Of a DNA stretch of 64,000 nucleotides, positions 57,617-64,000 are shown in pieces. The notes beneath the pieces are model-generated. The model was not told where the DNA came from, ran no database searches, and was given only the letters and a program-made list of their open reading frames with translations. The position numbers and the translations under genes are program-made. The stretch is from Combretum micranthum. Taxonomy: Eukaryota > Streptophyta > Magnoliopsida > Myrtales > Combretaceae. Every line of letters starts with the position of its first letter. Position 1 is the stretch's first letter. Location of the stretch: the NCBI GenBank assembly GCA_024138025.1, contig JAMXBD010002230.1, positions 1 through 64,000 on the forward strand, read 5' to 3'.

Positions 57617-58503
57617 GACCTCTTCCGATCCGAGTCCACCGATCTGCGGGCCCCGCGTTCGGAGACGGGGCCCCGGCGAGAGGACGCGTTCACGGCTCCG
57701 AAGCCGGAACCGTCTCCCTGAGGGCCCGCTGGTGCGGAAATCGCCCCTCCCTTTCTAGAACGAAAAATTGGAAAAGAGGTCGGCGTGACCTTTTTGTTTT
57801 GACGGTGAATTTCGGACTCGAATTAACTATGGGATTTGGAAGTGCAAAGTTACTTGTCTGAAATTTTGAAGGCTCCACTCGGGATGCCCGTTCATTCGTG
57901 AACAATCGCGCATCCAATGTCTGCTGCGGTCAGCAGTATCGAGCTGCTAAGCACTCTGGAGAGTGGAAAGAAATCGACAAGGGACAAGCAGCCCCGCATT
58001 ACCGGGGGAACGAGTCCCGCTGCCAGGAAAAGTCGATTCGAACTCGTGATCGGTGGTCTTAGGCGTCATTTAGTCGCGCCGGTGACTACGGCGTGTTAAG
58101 CGCCGTGAACGGGGAGGCAACTTTGCTGTCCGCACGAAAACGATTTGAATATCCACAACTATATGCCCGGTATCACCTATTTCGTTTGTTTTGTTATGTT
58201 TTGTTCCTCCTCTATTATTTTTCCTTTCCTTTCCCTTGTTTTCTCCTTCGGCGGGACCGTTGGTACTACCCGTTCTCGGCCGGAGGACGGCCCAGGTAGT
58301 GCGAAAAGGGTCGTCCCCAAACCGGAGAGGCAGAAGTGAATGAAAGACGAAATGGCGGCCCGGTTTCGATCACGGATCCGATGGTGACGTTTCCGGTACC
58401 GGATCACGGTACAGAAGCTGATCCATGTCCCCCTCCGTACGTCAGTGCGCGCTTGCCCGCCTCCCGCACATCGCACTTCAGCACTCTCCGCGCAGCACTT
58501 GAC

Positions 58504-58622
58504 GGGTGCGATCATACTAGCACAAATGCACCGGATCCCATCAGAACTCCGAAGTTAAGCGTGCTTGTGCGAGAGCAGTATTAAGATAGGTGACCTCCTG
58601 GGAAGTCCTCGTGTTGCACCCC
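58504..58622 (+). rRNA. 5S rRNA: 5S rRNA gene copy 14
   Basis: It is 119 nt. Differences are at 15, 65, 78, 81 and 85 (agataggtgacc in the C box). A box and termini are intact. TTTT follows (ctccattttcag). Confidence 0.85.
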
Positions 58623-58739
58623 TCCATTTTCAGATCCGCGTCCGCCGATCTTTTGCCCCGGTGTCCCAACCGGGGCCAGCGTGCTCGCTTGCCCGTCTCC
58701 CGCAAGGCCCGCTCGACCGTCTTTATCACACCGATTGAC

Positions 58740-58859
58740 GGGTTCGGTCATTCCGGCTCCAATTGCACCGGATCCCACCGGGACTTCCGAGTTAAGCGTG
58801 CTTGGGCGAGAGCAGTTATGGGACGGGTGACCTCCTGGGAAGTCCTCGTGCTGCACACC
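58740..58859 (+). pseudogene. 5S-like degenerate copy, block 4 unit 5
   Basis: It is 120 nt: GGGTTCGGTCATTCC start, gagttaagcgtgcttgggcg kept, gttatgggacgggtgacc, 3' end ctgcacacc. Confidence 0.8.
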
Positions 58860-59737
58860 GACCTCTTCCGACCCGCGCCCACCGATCTGCGGACCCCGCG
58901 TTCGGAGACGGGGCCTCGGCGAGAGGACGCGTTCGCTGCTCCGGAGCTGGGACCGCTTCCCCGAGGGCCCGCTGGTGCGGAAATCGCCCCTCCCTTTCCC
59001 GAACGAAAATTGGGGGAAGGGGTCGGGGTAACCTTTTTTGTTTTGAAGGTAAATTTCGGACTCGGATTAACTATGGGATCCGGATGTGCAACGTTACTCG
59101 TCAAAATTTTTGAAGGCTTTGCTCGCGATGCCCCTTCATTCGTGAACAATCGCACATCCGATGTCTGCTGCGGTCAGCAGTATCGAGCTGCTGAGCACTT
59201 TGGAGGGTGGAAAGAAATCGACAAGGGAGAAGCAGCCTCGCATTACCGGGGGAACGAGTCCCGCTCCCAGGAAAAGTCAAATCAAACTCGTGATCGGCGG
59301 TCTTAGGCGTCATTTAGTCCCGTCGGCGACGACGGCGTGTTAAGCGTCGTGAACGGGGAGGTAACTTTGGTGTCCGCACGAAAACGATCTGAATATCCAC
59401 AACTATATGCCCGGTATCACGTTTTTCGTTTGTTTTGTTCCTCCTCTATTATTTTTCCTTTCCTTTCCCATGTTTTCTCCTTCGGCGGGACCGGTGGTAC
59501 CACCCGCTCTCGGCCGGAGGACGGCCCAGGTAGTGCGAAAAGGGTCGTCCCCGAACCGGAGAAGCAGAAGTGAATGAAAGACGAAATGGCGGCCCGGTTT
59601 CGATCATGGATCCGGCGGTGACGTTTCCAGTTTCGGTTCACGGTATAGAAGCCGATCAATGTCCCCCTCCGTACGCCGGTGCAAGCTTACCCGCCTCCCG
59701 CGCATCGCACTTCAGTGCTCTCCGCGTAGTACTTGAC

Positions 59738-59856
59738 GGGTGCGATCATATCAGCACAAATGCTCCGGATCCCATCAGAACTCCGAACCTAAGCGTGCTT
59801 GGGCGAGAGCTGTACTAGGATAGGTGACCTCCTAGGAAGTCCTCGTGTTGCACCCC
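59738..59856 (+). rRNA. 5S rRNA: 5S rRNA gene copy 15, A box altered
   Basis: It is 119 nt. Bases 51-52 are changed (gaacctaagcg), damaging the A box; others are 14, 27, 74, 85 and 97. TTTTTT follows at 59861-59866. Confidence 0.82.
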
Positions 59857-59973
59857 TCCGTTTTTTGATCCGTTTCTGCCGATCTTTTGCCCCGGCGTCC
59901 GAACCGGGGCTAGCATGCGTGCTTGCCTGTCTCCCACGAGGCCCGCTCGACCGTCTTCCACGCACCGATTGAC

Positions 59974-60093
59974 GGGTTTGGTCATACCAACTCCAACCGC
60001 ACCAGATCCCACTGGGACTCCGGAGTTAAGCGTGCTTGGGCGATAGTAGTTCTGGGACGGGTAACCTCCTGGGAAGTCCTCGTGCTGCACGCC
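59974..60093 (+). pseudogene. 5S-like degenerate copy, block 4 unit 6
   Basis: It is 120 nt: GGGTTTGGTCATACC start, A-box core intact, gatagtagttctgggacggg, 3' end ctgcacgcc. It is the last 5S-type sequence before the array is cut at 60886. Confidence 0.8.
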
Positions 60094-60885
60094 GACCACT
60101 TCCGACCCGCGTCCACCGATCTGCGGGCCCCGCGTCCAGAGACGGGGCTCTAGAGAGAGGACGTATTTGCGTCTCCAGAGCCGGAACTGTCTCCCCGAGG
60201 GCCCGCTGGTGCGGAAATCGTCCCTCCCTTTCCCGAACGAAAAATGGGAGAAGAGGTCGGGGTGACCTTTTTTGTTTTGAAGGTGAATTTCGGACTCAGA
60301 TTAACTATGGGATCCGGAAGTGCAAAGTTACTCCGAATTTTTGAAGGCTCCGCTCGGGATGCCCCGTTCATTCGTGAACAATCGCACATCCGATGTCTGT
60401 TGCGGTCAGCAGTATCGAGCTGCTGAGCACTTTTGAGAGTGGAAAGAAATCGACAAAGGAGAAGCAGCCCCGCATTACCGGGGGAACGAGTCCCGCTGCC
60501 AAGAAAAGTCAATTCGAACTCGTGATCGGCGGTCTTAGGCGTCATTTAGTCGCGCCGGTGACTACGGCGTGTTAAGCGCCGTGAACGGGGAGGCAACTTT
60601 GCTGTCCGCACGAAAACGATTTGAATATCCACATTTATATGCCTGGTATCACCTATTTCGTTTGTTTTGTTCCTCCTCTATTATTTTTCCTTTCCTTTCC
60701 CTTGTTTTCTCCTTCGGCGGGACCGGCGGTACCACCCGCTCTCGGCTAGAGGACGGCCTCGGTAGCGTGAAACGGGTCATCCCCGAACCAGAGAGGTAGA
60801 AGTGAAAGAAAGACGAAATGGCGGCCCGGTTTCGATCACGGATCTGCACGGTGATGTTTTCGGTTCCGGTTCACGGTATATAAGC

Positions 60886-61503
60886 TGTAAACCCCGGTTT
60901 TTCAAGTAGCCAAGATAACCCTAGAACCGGAATAGCTCAAGTCTGGAGTGAGAACTAGGAACCCTAATTCTGGCTTTTCCTCGGTTTCCAATTAAAAAAT
61001 TTAATCTTTAATATAGTTCTTGATTATATTTCAAACCAAGAAAATATCAGATTTTAAGAAAATTTCAATTTAGGGTCATCCCGAGACCCATTATAGAAAA
61101 ACGTGCCCCGGAACTAGAATTTCAAAAATTTGCTTATGAGTACTCATTTGAATCGAAATAAAATAAGGATTTCAAAAATATATTTTTCATAATTTTCCGG
61201 CTTATGAAAAATATAGTTATGGCCTTTTTATTCGTATTTCCTTACTACCGGAAATCAAATTGTCTTGTCTACTATTCCTCACTATTCACAAGTACCACCT
61301 ATGTTACCTATTTGCACACTTTATAATTTCAACCCTACCATCACTCAAATCAACCTCTTTCTAAACACTTTTTGTCCCTTAACTTTCCATACAAATTATG
61401 ACAAATACATCAAAGTTAAATCAATCAAATAAAGATAAAAATTCAAACTAATTCCCTTCCCCCACAAGCTCCCCAAAACCGACGTGATGCCCCCCGCCCC
61501 CCG

Positions 61504-61535
<32 letters not shown>

Positions 61536-63516
61536 CCCCTTCAAGCTCCCAATTGCAATTTTTTTACTCCATTTAACCTAAAACACATTTCATATATAAC
61601 TACTTTTCTCTCTCTTTCTTCATTCTTTCACTTTTCAATTTTTACAAAGTGTAAAAGCTCTAAAAACCTCCCCATTTCCCTTCTTGGCCATAAGCTTTGA
61701 GTGCCCCCCCACTCACCCACACAACTTTCCATTTCTTCTTTTCATCTTCTATTTCACTTCAAGTAAGTAAACTTTTACTCCTTCCACTCATAGATCTTGT
61801 TATGGCTAAGTGATTCTTGGACATTTCCAACCAAAGGACCCCATGAGCTTTTGCTAGGGACAAGGAAATGTCAAAACAAGAATACCGAACCATTACAAAG
61901 TAGATCTAACATTTAAAGGAGTTTTCATGCCAAAAGCTTTATGTTTATCCATCAAAAAGTACTTTAAACAAAATATCTTTTATAAAAATATAGTTTTTAT
62001 GTTTTCAAAACTCATTTAAGCATTTGAAATAATAGATCTATCATTTTACTTCTCATAATCATGTAGGCATTTAAGGTCACATTATTATTTTGTGTTTATG
62101 TGCATTAATAGTCTTTAATGTTTTTGTCTTGAGTAAATAACCTTTTTAGTATATAGATCTATGGGTGGGTAAGTTAATAAAGTCAAAAAGGAAAACACTT
62201 TTCAAGAAATGAACTTGTGTAAATTCGGATGACTTTGGAAACCTAGGCTAAAAACACTTTTATCAACTTCTAAACATATATTTTTCAAGAAAAATGAAGC
62301 CTATATGTAATAGATAATGTTTAGTGATATATTTCATGAGTCTAAATGAGATTTTACTCAAGAAAATGTTAGAAACAAGAAATGAAGTCCAATAGAAGTT
62401 TTTAGCTAAAAGTCATGTAGACAAAATTCGTAATAATGGACATATGGTTAGAAAACACTATTCTTCCAACTTCAAAAATGGTATTTTCTTAAATAAATGA
62501 AGTCCTTAGGATATAGGTATAATAAATACTTAATTTTTAAGTATAAATACATTTTTTTCCTAAAGGAATCAAAATGAAATGGAATTATCTAAATTCGGAT
62601 TTTTGGAAACCCCCTAGCAAAAGACCCACTTAAAAATTTACAAATGAAGATTTTATTAAAGAAATAAAGGCCTTATGATATAACTAATATAAGGGTCAAA
62701 ATTTCTTTAAATAAAGTGGAGTTTTCCTAAAGAAAATCCTTGTAATATGTAGGTGTGACCAAGTGTAGTAAACTCACTTGTTAAACAATAGCATGAAGTG
62801 GTTTTCTAAGAAAAAGTTTATTTAAATTCTTTAAATCTAAAAAGTTATAAGAACTTAGGCTCATAGAGTTCATATCATGACATTCATGATAGGGAAAATC
62901 ACACCATGCATTTAGTTTCATTTTGGACTTAGAATCTCAAGTGCATTCATGAAAACCACATTTTTGAATCGATATACCCGCTGTACAGATTCTGACCCTC
63001 AATTCCGAGCTTATATAATTTTTAAAACTTGATATAAACTTCATATTTAGAAAGCTCTTCCAAAGTAGATAGAAATCGATATAAATTTGCGAAATTCGAC
63101 TTAAAACGACAAAGTTATGGCCATTTTTAAACGAACTTCGAAAATGACGTGAATTTCGATTTCACTAAGTTTTCTTAGAGTTTTAGTATCCTAAGTTGGT
63201 AGAATACTTATTAGGGTCTTTCTATGTGAATAGGAGAACCCGAGGACGTTGACTCTTTGCCTCCGGATTATTATTACTAGAAGAAAGGCGAACCAATGGC
63301 GGAGTGAGTTTTTCTTCCCGATTCATTTATTGTATGTGCTTGTAAAGTAGTGCACTAGAATGTAGGTCAAATTAATGGAATATGAATGATGGGAAATAAT
63401 GGGAAATTATATGTTGATGATGATGTGAGAACTCAAATTAAGAATATCGAAACCGGGTGATAAATTTTGGTTGTGTACTTAGCTATGATGGATTGTATGA
63501 AAAATTGTTTGATCGC
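60886..63516 (+). mobile_element. Family A LTR, left part, split by a nested family A LTR
   Basis: It begins TGTAAACCCCGG directly after array sequence 'tataagc' (60881-60885 taagc is the likely left target duplication). It matches 29710-32345 and stops within 'gtttgatcgc', equivalent to 'attgatcgcctaag' at about 32336. A 30-base C run (61504-61533) precedes its TATA region (atatataact, about 61593). The remainder would lie beyond the nested insert, outside the window. Confidence 0.88.
61504..61533 (+). repeat. Run of 30 C upstream of LTR promoter
   Basis: The longest homopolymer in the window, at the same LTR position as the 16-C run at 30315. The opposite strand could form a G-quadruplex. 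Its length is prone to sequencing error. Confidence 0.9.
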
Positions 63517-64000
63517 TGTAAACCCCGGTTTTTCAAGTAGCTAAGATAACCCTAGAACCGGAAACCAAAACCCTAAACCGGAATAACTCAAGCCTGGAGT
63601 GAGAACTAGGAACCCTAATTCCGGCTTTTCCTCGGTTTCCAGTTAATAAACTTTTCTAAGAAAATTTACTTTTGATTATAATTCTTGAATATATTTCAAA
63701 CTAAGAAAATATCTGATTTTAAGAAAATTTCAATTCCGGGTCATCCCGAGACCTATTATAGGAAAACGTGCCCCGGAACTAGAATTTCGAAAATATACTC
63801 ATTAGAACCGAAATAAAATAAGGATTTCAAAAATATATTTTTCATAATTTTCCGGTTTATGAAAAATACAGTTATAGCCTTTTTATTCGTATTTCATTAC
63901 TACCGGAAATTAAATTGTCTTGTCAACTATTCTTTACTATTCATAAAGTACACCTACACTACCTAGCCTACTTTTTTTTAGCCTACCCTACAAATCCAAC
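63517..64000 (+). mobile_element. Family A LTR start, nested in another family A LTR
   Basis: It begins TGTAAACCCCGG after 'gatcgc' and matches the first 480 bp of 29710-33137 closely. It leaves the window on the right, so solo LTR versus full element cannot be told. The target duplication would be atcgc. Confidence 0.85.

Larger units (their letters stand above)
52943..60885 (+). repeat. 5S rDNA array, block 4 (diverged subfamily)
   Basis: Six units with 5S starts at 53817, 55060, 56257, 57498, 58504 and 59738. The spacing of 1006 bp after 57498 reflects a lost segment. The block differs from blocks 1-3 by shared marks: gtgtccccctccg in the leader, tttcgatcacgg for cttccatcacgg, aaatgggggaagaggtcggcg for aaattggggccgaggtcgtcg, gttaagcgccgtg for gttgagcgccgtg, and cccctcc for ccccttc after most of its 5S copies. 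Most copies carry more substitutions than in blocks 1-3. It ends at a family A LTR inserted after tataagc. Confidence 0.9.

Overview
This is nuclear DNA of a flowering plant with no recognisable single-copy host gene. It is a 5S ribosomal DNA locus cut up by very large LTR retrotransposon sequences. The plant assignment rests on 17 copies of a 119-bp plant-type 5S rRNA sequence in tandem, on Ty3/gypsy gag and integrase-chromodomain sequence, and on a plant-type initiator-Met primer binding site. I cannot name the species.

The 5S sequence lies in four blocks: 2055-8199, 11578-15625, 23435-26440 and 52943-60885. Blocks 1-3 are one array split by two solo LTRs; both splits carry flanking target-site duplications. 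Block 4 is a diverged subfamily. The repeat unit is about 1.24 kb and compound. It has a 5S gene, then about 236 bp further on a second, degenerate 5S-like copy with its own related flanks, then about 0.9 kb of GC-rich spacer. The spacer holds conserved short hairpins, a pyrimidine tract and a recurrent 60-codon open frame. Two units (15393 and 57498) carry a chimeric 5S that looks like recombination between the two copies. All copies differ somewhat from each other, and several have lost the T-run expected to end Pol III transcription.

The rest is LTR retrotransposon. Four related LTR families share ends of the form TGTAA(A/G)CCCC...GGGGCGTGACA and run from 3.4 to 5.0 kb: A (8200, 15626, 29710, 60886, 63517), B (18572, 44281), C (34273, 48570 fragment, 49539) and D (1-989, 38556). 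Most are solo LTRs. Coding remnants are a frameshifted integrase plus chromodomain joined to a family A 3' LTR (28564-29709), and a minus-strand element with family B 5' LTR, primer binding site, an unusual capsid-less gag-like ORF and a truncated true gag (44281 down to 33138). That element is interrupted by two later solo LTRs, each with a perfect 5-bp duplication. A Ty1/copia-type solo LTR (26807-28563) joins two unrelated flanks.

The order of events can partly be read from the nesting. The 5S array received solo LTRs of family A, and one of these received family B. A separate TE block of about 26 kb (26441-52942) now sits between block 3 and block 4 with no matching duplications at its borders, so it probably joins two array segments by recombination or rearrangement. 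The tract from 8200 to about 12080 has unusually many one-base deletions relative to its homologues, and may be poorly polished assembly or real decay.
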